DNA of 49,914 nucleotides from an uncultured Dorea sp. (GTDB lineage: Bacteria > Bacillota > Clostridia > Lachnospirales > Lachnospiraceae): assembly GCA_934295165.1 (NCBI GenBank), contig CAKRAT010000007.1, positions 1 through 49,914 of the forward strand, given 5' to 3'. The translations under genes and the position numbers were made by a program. Each line of letters opens with the position of its first letter. Position 1 is the stretch's first letter. Of the stretch, positions 1 to 8,471 are shown piece by piece. The notes under the pieces are model-generated. The model did no database searches and had not been told where the DNA came from. It saw nothing but the letters and a program-made list of their open reading frames with translations.

Positions 1-6
1 GAGTTG

Positions 7-62
7 AAAAAGTGCGTTGCAATGATTAACTTCTTTCGGTTATGATGCAGCGCGCTTTTTTT
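7..62 (+). terminator. Rho-independent terminator of an upstream gene
   Basis: Arms at 7-21 and 46-60 pair over 15 positions with two G-T wobbles, and the 3' arm runs straight into a run of T. Within the loop TAAC pairs with GTTA. The hairpin lies only about 40 bases before obgE. In Firmicutes the gene before obg is usually rpmA (ribosomal protein L27), so this is probably its terminator, or a partial terminator with readthrough into obgE. The upstream gene itself is outside the window. Confidence 0.75.
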
Positions 63-87
63 AACTTCCGTTTATTTATATAGATGA

Positions 88-1380
<1,293 letters not shown>

Positions 1381-1425
1381 CAGATCAGATGCAGTCAGTT
1401 GATTGCGATAAAGAGGAGATTAAAG

Positions 1426-1719
1426 ATGACAACAAAACAGAGAGCTTATTTAAAAGGTCTTGCCATGAATTTAGATCCGATCTTCCAGATTGGAAAGAAC
1501 AGCATGACACCAGAAGTTACCAAAGCTATTCAGGAGGCACTGGACGCAAGAGAACTGATCAAAATCAGTGTGCTTAAGAACTGTGCAGATGATCCGCGTG
1601 CACTCGCAGAAGTAATCGCAGAACGTACACGGTCACAGGTTGTACAGGTAATCGGTAAGAAGATTGTATTATACAAAGAAGGCAAAGATAAGCATAAGAA
1701 GATCGAACTGCCAAAATAA
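1426..1719 (+). CDS. yhbY: YhbY-family RNA-binding protein (CRM domain)
   Basis: A 97-residue protein made of a single CRM (CRS1/YhbY) domain, which binds pre-50S ribosomal particles. It opens with MTTKQRAYLKG and carries the conserved stretch LDPIFQIGKNSMTP. An upstream in-frame ATG at 1399 would add 9 residues, but a GAGGAG sequence just before 1426 sets the start there. It sits 45 bases after obgE and 19 before nadD, so co-transcription is likely. Neighbouring obgE and rsfS also act on the large subunit. Confidence 0.93.
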   Translation: MTTKQRAYLKGLAMNLDPIFQIGKNSMTPEVTKAIQEALDARELIKISVLKNCADDPRALAEVIAERTRSQVVQVIGKKIVLYKEGKDKHKKIELPK

Positions 1720-1738
1720 ATACAGGTAGGAGAATCGA

Positions 1739-2344
1739 ATGAAGATAGGGATTATGGGAGGAACCTTTGATCCGATCCATAACGGACATCTGATGCTGGG
1801 ACATGCCGCATACGAGGTATTTTCCCTGGATCAGGTGTGGTTTATGCCGAATGGGAATCCTCCGCATAAAAAAAGTGAGTCGATAAAATCTACAGCAGAA
1901 GACCGTATGAAGATGACCAGTCTTGCAATCGCACCGTTTCCGGAGTTTGTGCTGCAGCCGTATGAAGCACTGAGACAGGAAGTATCCTGTTCTTATCAGA
2001 CAATGGAGCATTTTAAGAAAATGTATCCGGAAGATGAGTTTTATTTTATTATCGGTGCGGATTCCCTTATGGCGATCGAGACGTGGGTACATCCGGAACG
2101 CATCTTTCCGACCTGTACTATTCTTGCGACTTACCGTGATGAGGTGAAGACAAAAGAGGAGATGAATGAACAGATCCGTCATCTGTCCGAAAAGTATGGT
2201 GCGCAAATCCTGCTTATGGAAACGCCGCTTATGCCGGTAGCTTCTCATGAACTCCGGGTCAGTCTTCAGACAGGAAGATCTGTTTCAGAATATGTTCCAG
2301 AAACTGTGTGCCGCTATATTGAGGAACATCATTTATATCGGTAA
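1739..2344 (+). CDS. nadD: nicotinate-nucleotide adenylyltransferase
   Basis: A 201-residue enzyme that adenylates nicotinate mononucleotide to deamido-NAD, the penultimate step of NAD synthesis. The nucleotidyltransferase signature GGTFDPIHNGH is at 7-17. The usual C-terminal ISSTxIR motif is replaced here by VASHELR (about 167-173), a divergence noted separately. It is followed by yqeK, the usual Firmicutes partner. The ribosome binding site is AGGAG, 6-7 bases before the ATG. Confidence 0.96.
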   Translation: MKIGIMGGTFDPIHNGHLMLGHAAYEVFSLDQVWFMPNGNPPHKKSESIKSTAEDRMKMTSLAIAPFPEFVLQPYEALRQEVSCSYQTMEHFKKMYPEDEFYFIIGADSLMAIETWVHPERIFPTCTILATYRDEVKTKEEMNEQIRHLSEKYGAQILLMETPLMPVASHELRVSLQTGRSVSEYVPETVCRYIEEHHLYR

Positions 2345-2379
2345 TTTCAACAGTGAAAAAGTAAAAGAGGAAAATGGCA

Positions 2380-2964
2380 ATGGATGAAAGAATTCTAAAA
2401 ATACAGAATACGTTAAAGAAAGAACTGGATGAAAACCGCTATCATCATACAGTTGGCGTAATGTATACGTCTGCTTCCATGGCTATGCGTTACGATGTGG
2501 ATGTCCAGAAGGCTCTTTACGCGGGGTTACTGCATGACTGTGCAAAATGTATCCCTGGTGATAAAAAAATCCGTCTGTGCGAGAAATACGACCTTTCGGT
2601 ATCGCCTGTAGAGAGAGAAAACCCAAGTCTGTTACATGCAAGACTTGGAGCATATCTTGCACATGAAAAATATGGTGTGAAAGATGAAGAAATCATTCAT
2701 GCAATTGAAAGCCATACGACCGGACGGCCGGGTATGACTATGCTGGAAAAGATTGTCTATATCGCAGATTATATTGAGCCGGGCAGAAGAGAACTGCCAA
2801 ATATGGCAGATGTAAGACGTCTTGCTTTTCATGATATTGATGAATGCCTTTACCGGATTTTGAAAGATTCACTGTTATATCTGAACAGCAGAAAGATTAC
2901 AGTGGATCCTGTGACACAGAAAACGTATGACTATTATAAAAAAGAAATGGGAAAGGAGGATTAA
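2380..2964 (+). CDS. yqeK: YqeK family HD-domain Ap4A hydrolase
   Basis: A 194-residue HD-domain metal hydrolase. YqeK proteins of Firmicutes cleave diadenosine tetraphosphate symmetrically to ADP. Metal ligands visible from the chosen start are His22/His23 and the His52-Asp53 pair in AGLLHDCAK, with further conserved residues in IESHTTG and YIADYIEPGR. Two in-frame ATGs lie close together: 2374 is only 3 bases from the AGAGG site, while 2380 has 9-base spacing and is preferred. It ends one base before the rsfS start. Confidence 0.92.
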   Translation: MDERILKIQNTLKKELDENRYHHTVGVMYTSASMAMRYDVDVQKALYAGLLHDCAKCIPGDKKIRLCEKYDLSVSPVERENPSLLHARLGAYLAHEKYGVKDEEIIHAIESHTTGRPGMTMLEKIVYIADYIEPGRRELPNMADVRRLAFHDIDECLYRILKDSLLYLNSRKITVDPVTQKTYDYYKKEMGKED

Positions 2965-2965
2965 T

Positions 2966-3319
2966 ATGGATCGGGCAAAAGAAATGGCAAAAATCGCATT
3001 TGAAGCGTTAGAAGATAAAAAAGGTGAGGATGTATGTGCGATCGATATCTCATCAGTATCTGTTCTTGCAGATTACTTTGTAATTGCAAATGGTAACAGC
3101 GACAGCCAGGTACGTGCACTTGTTGAGAATGTAGAAGAAAAAATGCATAAAGCCGGATATGCAGCAAAAGAGACAGAAGGACACAGAAGCGGAGCATGGG
3201 TACTGATTGACTTCGGTGATGTGATCGTACACATTTTTGACAGAGAGAACCGCCAGTTCTATAATCTGGAGCGTATTTGGAATGATGGTAAGAGAATTGA
3301 TGATGTAAATGAATTTTAA
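2966..3319 (+). CDS. rsfS: ribosomal silencing factor RsfS
   Basis: A 117-residue protein that binds ribosomal protein L14 and blocks subunit joining when nutrients are scarce. The family pattern is clear: DISSVSVLADYFVIANGNSDSQ near residue 27, then the GAWVLIDFGDVIVHIF block and a C-terminal YNLERIW. A longer frame from 2927 exists, but AAAGGAGG at 2953-2960 places the start at 2966. It is the last gene of the operon and ends at the long hairpin at 3348-3437. Confidence 0.96.
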   Translation: MDRAKEMAKIAFEALEDKKGEDVCAIDISSVSVLADYFVIANGNSDSQVRALVENVEEKMHKAGYAAKETEGHRSGAWVLIDFGDVIVHIFDRENRQFYNLERIWNDGKRIDDVNEF

Positions 3320-3347
3320 AGTTTTTTTATAAAAAATGAACTTTATT

Positions 3348-3437
3348 AAAGCCCCCGGGAAATATATAATGTAAAACAGATTCCGCTCACTTCGTTCGAA
3401 GTCATCTGTTTTACATTATATATTTCCCGGGGGCTTT
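3348..3437. terminator. bidirectional terminator with a 34-bp perfect stem
   Basis: Positions 3351-3381 and 3404-3434 are exact inverted repeats of 31 bases. AAA/TTT on the outside extends the stem to 34 bp. The 22-base loop (3382-3403) contains a nested palindrome around TTCGTTCGAA. It lies between convergent rsfS (+) and lexA (-), and T-runs on both strands let it stop transcription in both directions. The stem is unusually long for a terminator. Confidence 0.85.
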
Positions 3438-3459
3438 TTCATTTAATGTTTGTTTGTGT

Positions 3460-4077
3460 TTAATCAAAGAAACGGAAGACTCCGATTACTTTTCCGAGGA
3501 GCTGAAGATCACGGACGATAATTGGATCCATTGTATCGTTCTCAGGTTGAAGACGGAAAATTCCTTCTTCTTTGTAAAATCTTTTGACTGTTGCACTGTC
3601 ATCAAGTAATGCGACTACGATATTTCCGTTGGCAGCAACGGAAGACTGTTCGACTAATACGAAGTCTCCGTCAAGAATTCCGGCATTCATCATACTTTCG
3701 CCATGTACTTTGAGCATAAAAGTCTGTTTGTTCGGCATGTATTCCATTGGGATAGGGAAGTAGTTCTCGATGTTTTGTTCTGCAAGAAGTGGTTCTCCAG
3801 CGGCAACATGCCCAATGACAGGTACATTAACCATTTCGCGGCGGTTAAAATTAAAAGAGTCATCCAGAATCTCGATCGCACGCGGTTTGGTTGGATCCCT
3901 TCTGATATATCCATTCTTTTCCAGAGTTTCCAGATGCGAGTGAACAGAAGAGGTAGATTTCAGATGAACTGCCTCACAGATATCTCTGACTGACGGTGGA
4001 AATCCCCGTTCCAGTATCTGGGATTTTATATATTCTAATATTTCTTCCTGCTTTGCAGTGATTTTCCCCTGTGCCAT
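3460..4077 (-). CDS. lexA: LexA repressor
   Basis: A 205-residue SOS repressor. The N-terminal winged helix binds operators (about 1-70, recognition-helix region SVRDICEAVHLKSTSSVHSHL). The C-terminal S24 peptidase domain carries the self-cleavage bond Ala93-Gly94 (VAAGEP), Ser128 in HGESMMNAG and Lys165 in ATVKRF. RecA filaments would trigger cleavage and derepression. The ribosome binding site is AAGGAGG. The gene is divergent from the LysM gene, as lexA is from yneA in Bacillus, and LexA-like boxes lie in the shared upstream region. Confidence 0.98.
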   Translation of the reverse strand: MAQGKITAKQEEILEYIKSQILERGFPPSVRDICEAVHLKSTSSVHSHLETLEKNGYIRRDPTKPRAIEILDDSFNFNRREMVNVPVIGHVAAGEPLLAEQNIENYFPIPMEYMPNKQTFMLKVHGESMMNAGILDGDFVLVEQSSVAANGNIVVALLDDSATVKRFYKEEGIFRLQPENDTMDPIIVRDLQLLGKVIGVFRFFD

Positions 4078-4130
4078 ATGTATGTCCTCCTTAAGTTGGA
4101 TTTTTAATTCCGTTAATTATTATATATTAA

Positions 4131-4159
4131 ATGATAACACAGGATATCGGAAAACGCAA
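4131..4159 (-). promoter_or_regulatory. candidate lexA promoter
   Basis: Read on the minus strand: TTGCGT (4159-4154), a 17-base spacer, and TATCAT (4136-4131) preceded by an extended -10 TG. The -35 is weak, but a LexA-like box at 4157-4170 overlaps it, which fits autoregulation. Confidence 0.45.
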
Positions 4160-4170
4160 ACAGATGTTTA
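4157..4170. promoter_or_regulatory. LexA-like box 1 (lexA side)
   Basis: CAAACAGATGTTTA matches the Gram-positive LexA consensus CGAACRNRYGTTYC at 12 of 14 positions. It overlaps the -35 of the candidate lexA promoter. A more degenerate half-site follows at 4170-4183 (AGAAAATATGTTCG, 11 of 14). Confidence 0.5.
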
Positions 4171-4202
4171 GAAAATATGTTCGGAATATACCATAGAATC
4201 TA

Positions 4203-4231
4203 TTGACAAACATTTGTTCGGAGTATATAAT
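4203..4231 (+). promoter_or_regulatory. consensus sigma-A promoter of the LysM gene
   Basis: TTGACA at 4203-4208, a 17-base spacer and TATAAT at 4226-4231: a perfect match to the vegetative consensus. Left unrepressed it would be very strong, so tight repression by LexA is expected. Transcription would start near 4238. Confidence 0.85.
4207..4220. promoter_or_regulatory. LexA box 2, inside the LysM-gene promoter spacer
   Basis: Read on the minus strand this is CGAACAAATGTTTG, 13 of 14 matches to CGAACRNRYGTTYC. It touches the -35 and fills most of the spacer, so bound LexA would block RNA polymerase. Confidence 0.75.
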
Positions 4232-4242
4232 AAGCAGTGCAA

Positions 4243-4256
4243 AGAACAAATGTTCG
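4243..4256. promoter_or_regulatory. LexA box 3, just downstream of the predicted start site
   Basis: AGAACAAATGTTCG has intact GAAC and GTTC half-sites four bases apart (12 of 14 to the consensus). It lies at about +6 to +19 of the LysM-gene transcript, 36 bases downstream of box 2. Confidence 0.65.
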
Positions 4257-4293
4257 CACACAACTGTTTTGAAGAATAAATGGAGGGCACGAG

Positions 4294-4740
4294 ATGAATA
4301 CAAAAAGAATGTATATGGAATGCATTAGCGGAAATATCAGTAATACCGGTGGAGGAAACTTCAGTAAAAAAAACGGCGATGAAAGCAATTACCCTGGTTA
4401 TAACAGAGCAAGCAGACGGAGAAAAAGAAGTGTACATGTGAAGAAGTTACTGGCTGGTATGTTTTCTTTAATTATGATTCTTGGATTCAGTGCTTTTTAT
4501 GGAAGCGGTCTTGTGAGTGCACATGATAATGCTAAAGATGATCCGGTAAGATGTAAGTATTATAAAAGCATTCAAATCCATTCCGGAGATACGCTGTGGA
4601 ACATTGCAGAGGAATATATGGCAGATGATTACGAGTCTGTCAGTGACTATATTACAGAAGTGAAAAAGATCAATAAGCTTTCCTCTGATCAGATTCAGGA
4701 CAGCCAGTATCTGACCGTTCCGTATTATGATTGCAGATAA
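4294..4740 (+). CDS. LysM-domain membrane protein, probable SOS division inhibitor (YneA-like)
   Basis: A 148-residue protein with a basic cytoplasmic N-terminus (about 1-51, cluster RRRKRS), one membrane segment (about 52-72) and an outside LysM domain (about 92-143, core HSGDTLWNIAEEYM). In Bacillus, yneA lies divergent from lexA, encodes a short TM-LysM protein and halts division during the SOS response. Position, domain order and the LexA boxes all match. The roughly 50-residue cytoplasmic leader is longer than in YneA, but a GGAGGG site 6 bases before the ATG supports this start. The division-inhibitor role is inferred from synteny. Confidence 0.8.
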   Translation: MNTKRMYMECISGNISNTGGGNFSKKNGDESNYPGYNRASRRRKRSVHVKKLLAGMFSLIMILGFSAFYGSGLVSAHDNAKDDPVRCKYYKSIQIHSGDTLWNIAEEYMADDYESVSDYITEVKKINKLSSDQIQDSQYLTVPYYDCR

Positions 4741-4829
4741 TTAAGGCATTGATGGAATCAAAGAATTCTTCAAAACAGAATCATTTCGATATATATGCTG
4801 AAAGGCTTATATATATTATACTCACCCAC

Positions 4830-4868
4830 GGCAATGAATGAAAGATAATAGTTCATTGCCATTTTTAT
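4830..4868 (+). terminator. terminator of the LysM gene
   Basis: GGCAATGAA (4830-4838) pairs perfectly with TTCATTGCC (4852-4860), with a 13-base loop and a following ATTTTTAT tract. Confidence 0.8.
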
Positions 4869-5008
4869 TATAAGATGCCGATAAATGATGGTACAGGATG
4901 AGGATGATAAATAAGAAAAATCTGTGTAGAGAATGTTTGTTCAAGTGATCCATATCTATACGACAAATACTGATTTTTCCAAAAGATATAGACGGAAAGG
5001 ATAGATTC

Positions 5009-5017
5009 TGTTATAAT
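5009..5017 (+). promoter_or_regulatory. extended -10 promoter of the recombinase gene
   Basis: TGTTATAAT is a complete extended -10 element. The -35 at 17-base spacing (TAGACG, 4989-4994) is weak. The same 9-mer occurs in two promoters near 47 kb. Confidence 0.5.
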
Positions 5018-5066
5018 TATTTTTGTTTATTTTATTATTACTTTTATTCAGGAGGTTCTATTATAT

Positions 5067-6167
5067 ATGATTGATTCATCTACGAATTTAACTAATACAT
5101 CATCAAACAAGCCACACAATTATCATGAACAAAGTCAGATTGACCAGACGTTACGGCTCCGTGAAGTTTTAAAGACCCTGCCGCCTTTTGTTAAGGACTA
5201 TTTCCGTGCTATGGAACCAAAATCATCGGCGCGTACCCGTATTAACTATGCTTATGATATCCGTGTGTTCTTTCATTTTCTTATGGAAAATAATCCTGTA
5301 TACAAGAATTATACGATGGACAGATTTACTCCCCAGGATCTTGATAACCTTGCGCCTGTAGATATCGAGGAATATCTGGAGTATCTGAAAGTATACAAGC
5401 GTGATGAGGACAGCGAACTGATCACCAATGGAGAAAAAGGTCTGGCACGTAAAATGTCGGCTCTCAGAAGCTTTTATGGATATTATTTCAAACACCAGGT
5501 CATACAGAAGAATCCGACACTCCTGGTGGATATGCCAAAACTGCATGAGAAAGCAATCATACGTCTGGATACCGATGAGGTTGCCTTGTTATTGGATTTT
5601 GTGGAATCTGCAGGTGAACATCTGACGGGACAGGCATTGAATTACTATAAGAAAACGCGTGACCGTGACATCGCTATTCTTACGTTATTATTAGGAACCG
5701 GCATCCGTGTATCTGAATGCGTCGGACTGGATCTGAAAGATGTAGATTTTAAAAATAATGGAATTATGGTCACCAGAAAAGGTGGAAATCAGATGGTTGT
5801 ATATTTTGGTGATGAGGTTGCGGAAGCCCTTGAAAATTATATAACAGGTGACCGTGAGACTGCTACTCCCCTCCCCGGCCATGAACAGGCGTTGTTCTTA
5901 TCAACGCAGAGAAAACGTATGGGTGTTCAGGCGGTTGAGAATATGGTGAAAAAATATGCCAGACAGGTAACACCGAACAAAAAGATCACACCGCACAAAT
6001 TGCGCAGTACATATGGTACTTCTCTTTATAAAGAGACCGGTGATATTTATCTGGTAGCGGATGTTTTGGGGCATAAAGATGTTAATACGACGAAAAAGCA
6101 CTATGCTGCGATTGATGATAACCGACGTCGTAAAGCTGCTTCTGCAGTTAAATTGCGGGAATTGTAA
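5067..6167 (+). CDS. tyrosine recombinase (XerC/XerD-like)
   Basis: A 366-residue site-specific recombinase. It has an N-terminal SAM-like DNA-binding domain (about 35-150) and a catalytic domain with the full set Arg214, Lys238, His310, Arg313, His336 and nucleophile Tyr346. All catalytic residues are present, so it should be active. AGGAGG lies 11 bases before the ATG. No excisionase, repeats or phage cargo surround it, which argues for a resident Xer-type enzyme rather than an element integrase. Bacillus has a resolvase-type gene (yneB) in the equivalent spot next to yneA, so the position may not be random. Whether it acts at dif cannot be told here. Confidence 0.9.
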   Translation: MIDSSTNLTNTSSNKPHNYHEQSQIDQTLRLREVLKTLPPFVKDYFRAMEPKSSARTRINYAYDIRVFFHFLMENNPVYKNYTMDRFTPQDLDNLAPVDIEEYLEYLKVYKRDEDSELITNGEKGLARKMSALRSFYGYYFKHQVIQKNPTLLVDMPKLHEKAIIRLDTDEVALLLDFVESAGEHLTGQALNYYKKTRDRDIAILTLLLGTGIRVSECVGLDLKDVDFKNNGIMVTRKGGNQMVVYFGDEVAEALENYITGDRETATPLPGHEQALFLSTQRKRMGVQAVENMVKKYARQVTPNKKITPHKLRSTYGTSLYKETGDIYLVADVLGHKDVNTTKKHYAAIDDNRRRKAASAVKLREL

Positions 6168-6209
6168 GATATATAGATTCAAGTTGTAACTTTCCTGTTT
6201 TTTGCATAA

Positions 6210-6260
6210 AAACTCTCTGACATAAGATTTACTTAGTGCTTGTTCTATGTCAGAGAGTTT
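6210..6260. terminator. bidirectional terminator between convergent genes
   Basis: Arms 6210-6224 and 6246-6260 are perfect 15-base inverted repeats (core AACTCTCTGACATA). They lie between the recombinase (+) and the kinase-like gene (-). Confidence 0.8.
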
Positions 6261-6320
6261 ATTAGATATTCAATGTTTCAACTCATTTATTTTAAAATAT
6301 TAACAGACTTAAAATCAAGA

Positions 6321-6965
6321 TTATAATTTCCTGTCCGTAATACTTTCTTTCAATTCTACTAACTGCTCGATTGCTTTTGCTGTTCCGTCAATTCCAAGAA
6401 GGGAGCTGTCCAGACAAATATTATAACTTTCAGCAGCACCCCATTTTTTATTGCTGTAATAGTTATAATAGCTGGAACGTCTTTTATCTGTCTTTTTGAT
6501 CAGATCTTTTGCTTTTGCGTCTGTCAGATCATAGATGCGTGCGATTCTACGGACTCTCGCATCCATATCAGCATGAATGAATACGCTTAAGACATTGTCA
6601 AATTCTTCCAGTGCATAGTCTGCACAACGTCCAACGAGAATACAAGGACCTTCCGATGCAATTTTGCGGATAGTGTCGAACTGTGCAAGAAAGATTTTAT
6701 GGTTGATCGGCATGTCTGTATAGCTGGATGATGGATATCCGAATGAATAAGAATCCATAACCAGGGAATACAGAAAACTGTTTGTAGGTTTTTCATCATG
6801 TGTCTCGAAAAGTTCTTCACAGATACCACTTTCCTTCGCTGCACGCTCCAGCATTTCCCTGTCGTATAATTTGATTCCGAGATCTTCCGCAACTTTATAT
6901 CCGATCTGGCGTCCGGCACTACCATATTCACGGCCGATTGTAATGATTGTATTTGTCTTTGCCAT
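6321..6965 (-). CDS. cytidylate kinase-like family protein
   Basis: A 214-residue protein of the cytidylate-kinase-like P-loop family. The N-terminus reads ITIGREYGSAGRQIG (8-22): this lines up with a P-loop but lacks the usual GK[ST] lysine, as members of this family do. Further conserved blocks are KLYDREML (32-39) and ILVGRCADY. No substrate is established for the family, so true CMP kinase activity should not be assumed. An upstream frame starts at 6986, but the AGGAG site lies inside it, so 6965 is the start. It appears monocistronic, with its own promoter at 7003-7031. Confidence 0.85.
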   Translation of the reverse strand: MAKTNTIITIGREYGSAGRQIGYKVAEDLGIKLYDREMLERAAKESGICEELFETHDEKPTNSFLYSLVMDSYSFGYPSSSYTDMPINHKIFLAQFDTIRKIASEGPCILVGRCADYALEEFDNVLSVFIHADMDARVRRIARIYDLTDAKAKDLIKKTDKRRSSYYNYYSNKKWGAAESYNICLDSSLLGIDGTAKAIEQLVELKESITDRKL

Positions 6966-7002
6966 ATAAATCACGCTCCTAAACAAAAATTAATATAAAC
7001 AT

Positions 7003-7031
7003 ATTATACAGCAAACTCAGAAAAATGTATA
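7003..7031 (-). promoter_or_regulatory. promoter of the cytidylate-kinase-like gene
   Basis: On the minus strand: TATACA (7031-7026), a 17-base spacer and a perfect TATAAT (7008-7003), about 38 bases before the start codon. Confidence 0.55.
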
Positions 7032-7046
7032 GAATTTTCTCATAAT

Positions 7047-7967
7047 TTAACTATAAATATTCCTTAGTCTGTCTAATAGTTCAACAAAATATTCCGGGAG
7101 CGGTGCGTTGACTTCCAGATATTCCCCGGTAGACGGATGAATGATACCGAGAGTACGTGCATGCAAAGTCTGTCCCTGTAATCCTTTAAAAGGACATTTT
7201 TTCGGCCCATAGACTTCGTCTCCGACCAGAGGATGTCCAATGCTTGCCATATGGACACGGATCTGATGGGTTCGTCCGGTCTCAAGTTCACACTGGATAT
7301 AGGTATAATCTCCGAAGCGTTCCAGAACTTTGTAGTGTGTAATGGCTTCCCGGCCGTTTTTACAGTGAGTGCTCATCTTCTTACGGTCTGTCGGATGACG
7401 GCCGATCGGTGCGTTGACTGTGCCGGAATCTTCTTTGATATTGCCATGTACGATCGCAACATAGATGCGGCGGATAGAATGCACTTTTAATTGTTCAGAA
7501 AGGCTCTGATGTGCTTTATCGTTCTTGCAGACGACTAATGAACCTGTGGTGTCCATATCGATGCGGTGAACGATTCCAGGGCGCATACAGCCGTTGATAC
7601 CGGATAATTCATCTCCACAGTGATACATAAGTGCATTGACCAGTGTTCCGCTGTAATGTCCCGGGGCAGGATGAACAACCATCTGTTTCGGCTTATTGAT
7701 CATGATGATATCCTGATCTTCATATAAGATATCCAGTGGAATATTCTCAGGCTCGATATCAGGCTCTTTTGCTTCCGGGAGGGTAACTTCTACCCTGTCA
7801 TCAAAAGAAAGCCTGTAATTGGATTTTACAGGCTTCTGGTTTACTTTAACATATCCGTCTTTGATGATTTTCTGAATATAAGATCTCGATCTGTCTTCAA
7901 ACTGTTCGGAAAGATAGCGGTCGGTCCGCTGGCCTTCGGTATTATGATCGATGGAAAATTCTTTCAA
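7047..7967 (-). CDS. RluA/RluD family 23S rRNA pseudouridine synthase
   Basis: A 306-residue enzyme that converts specific uridines to pseudouridine. An N-terminal S4 RNA-binding domain (about 15-75) precedes the catalytic domain, with HRIDMDTTG at 134-142 (catalytic Asp137) and the later GRTHQIRVHMA block. The frame extends to a TTG at 7991, but AAGGAGG lies inside that stretch and is followed by TTG at 7967, which I take as the start. It overlaps the end of lspA by 26 bases, so translation is probably coupled. The target uridines cannot be read from sequence. Confidence 0.93.
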   Translation of the reverse strand: MKEFSIDHNTEGQRTDRYLSEQFEDRSRSYIQKIIKDGYVKVNQKPVKSNYRLSFDDRVEVTLPEAKEPDIEPENIPLDILYEDQDIIMINKPKQMVVHPAPGHYSGTLVNALMYHCGDELSGINGCMRPGIVHRIDMDTTGSLVVCKNDKAHQSLSEQLKVHSIRRIYVAIVHGNIKEDSGTVNAPIGRHPTDRKKMSTHCKNGREAITHYKVLERFGDYTYIQCELETGRTHQIRVHMASIGHPLVGDEVYGPKKCPFKGLQGQTLHARTLGIIHPSTGEYLEVNAPLPEYFVELLDRLRNIYS

Positions 7968-8454
7968 GGTCTTCCTCCTTATAGTAAACAAGTATTAATA
8001 TAACTAACAGAAATGCTGCAACGGTAACATAGATATCAGCAACATTAAAGATCGGAAAGTCGATTAACTTGAAATAGAGAAAATCGACTACATAGTTCAG
8101 GCGGATACGGTCAATACAGTTACCGAAAGCTCCGCCGATGATCAATACTGCGCAGATACGAAGCGGCAGGTACTTTTTCTCCATAGGTACTTTGCTGTAG
8201 AACCAGATCACAGCTGCTGTGATCACGATTACACTGATGTAAAAGAAAATTCTCTGGTTTTGCAGTACACCGAATGCTGCACCTCTGTTTTCCAGATATT
8301 CTAACTGAAATACATTTCTGATCAGCACATAAGCCGGATGGTCTTTCAAATGTGCGACGACAAGATATTTGGTAAACTGGTCGATGATTACCAATATAGC
8401 AATGCTGATCAGTGCTGTTATATAATGTGTGATGCGTTTGGTATTTGTGTTCAT
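7942..8454 (-). CDS. lspA: lipoprotein signal peptidase (signal peptidase II)
   Basis: A 170-residue membrane aspartyl protease that removes signal peptides from diacylated lipoproteins. Four hydrophobic segments are visible (about 10-30, 67-87, 97-113, 138-158). The catalytic aspartates are Asp115 in GNCIDR and Asp140 in FNVADIYV. AAGGAG lies 6 bases before the ATG. The lspA-rluD pairing is standard in bacteria. The putative lipoprotein carboxypeptidase at 13320 would be one substrate. Confidence 0.97.
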   Translation of the reverse strand: MNTNTKRITHYITALISIAILVIIDQFTKYLVVAHLKDHPAYVLIRNVFQLEYLENRGAAFGVLQNQRIFFYISVIVITAAVIWFYSKVPMEKKYLPLRICAVLIIGGAFGNCIDRIRLNYVVDFLYFKLIDFPIFNVADIYVTVAAFLLVILILVYYKEEDLERIFHRS

Positions 8455-8471
8455 GATACTCCTTGCTGATC

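Larger units (their letters stand above)
4741..5066 (+). other. intergenic region between the LysM gene and the recombinase
   Basis: This 326-base AT-rich stretch has no convincing gene. It holds a terminator (4830-4868) and, close to the recombinase, an extended -10 promoter (5009-5017). A degenerate LexA-like sequence lies at 4930-4943 (11 of 14, read on the minus strand as TGAACAAACATTCT). The terminator suggests that the two genes are separate transcription units. Confidence 0.6.

Noticed and set aside
4800..4825. dif-like sequence near the recombinase (TTATATATATTATACT)
   Set aside because: It resembles only the AT-rich centre of dif; the flanking XerC/XerD arm sequences do not match.
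4930..4943. Fourth LexA box in front of the recombinase
   Set aside because: Only 11 of 14 matches with a broken second half-site, and over 60 bases from the -10. Kept as a note, not called as an operator.
5067..6167. Tyrosine recombinase as the integrase of an integrated element
   Set aside because: No tRNA gene, flanking direct repeats, excisionase or cargo genes are nearby; neighbours are core genes.
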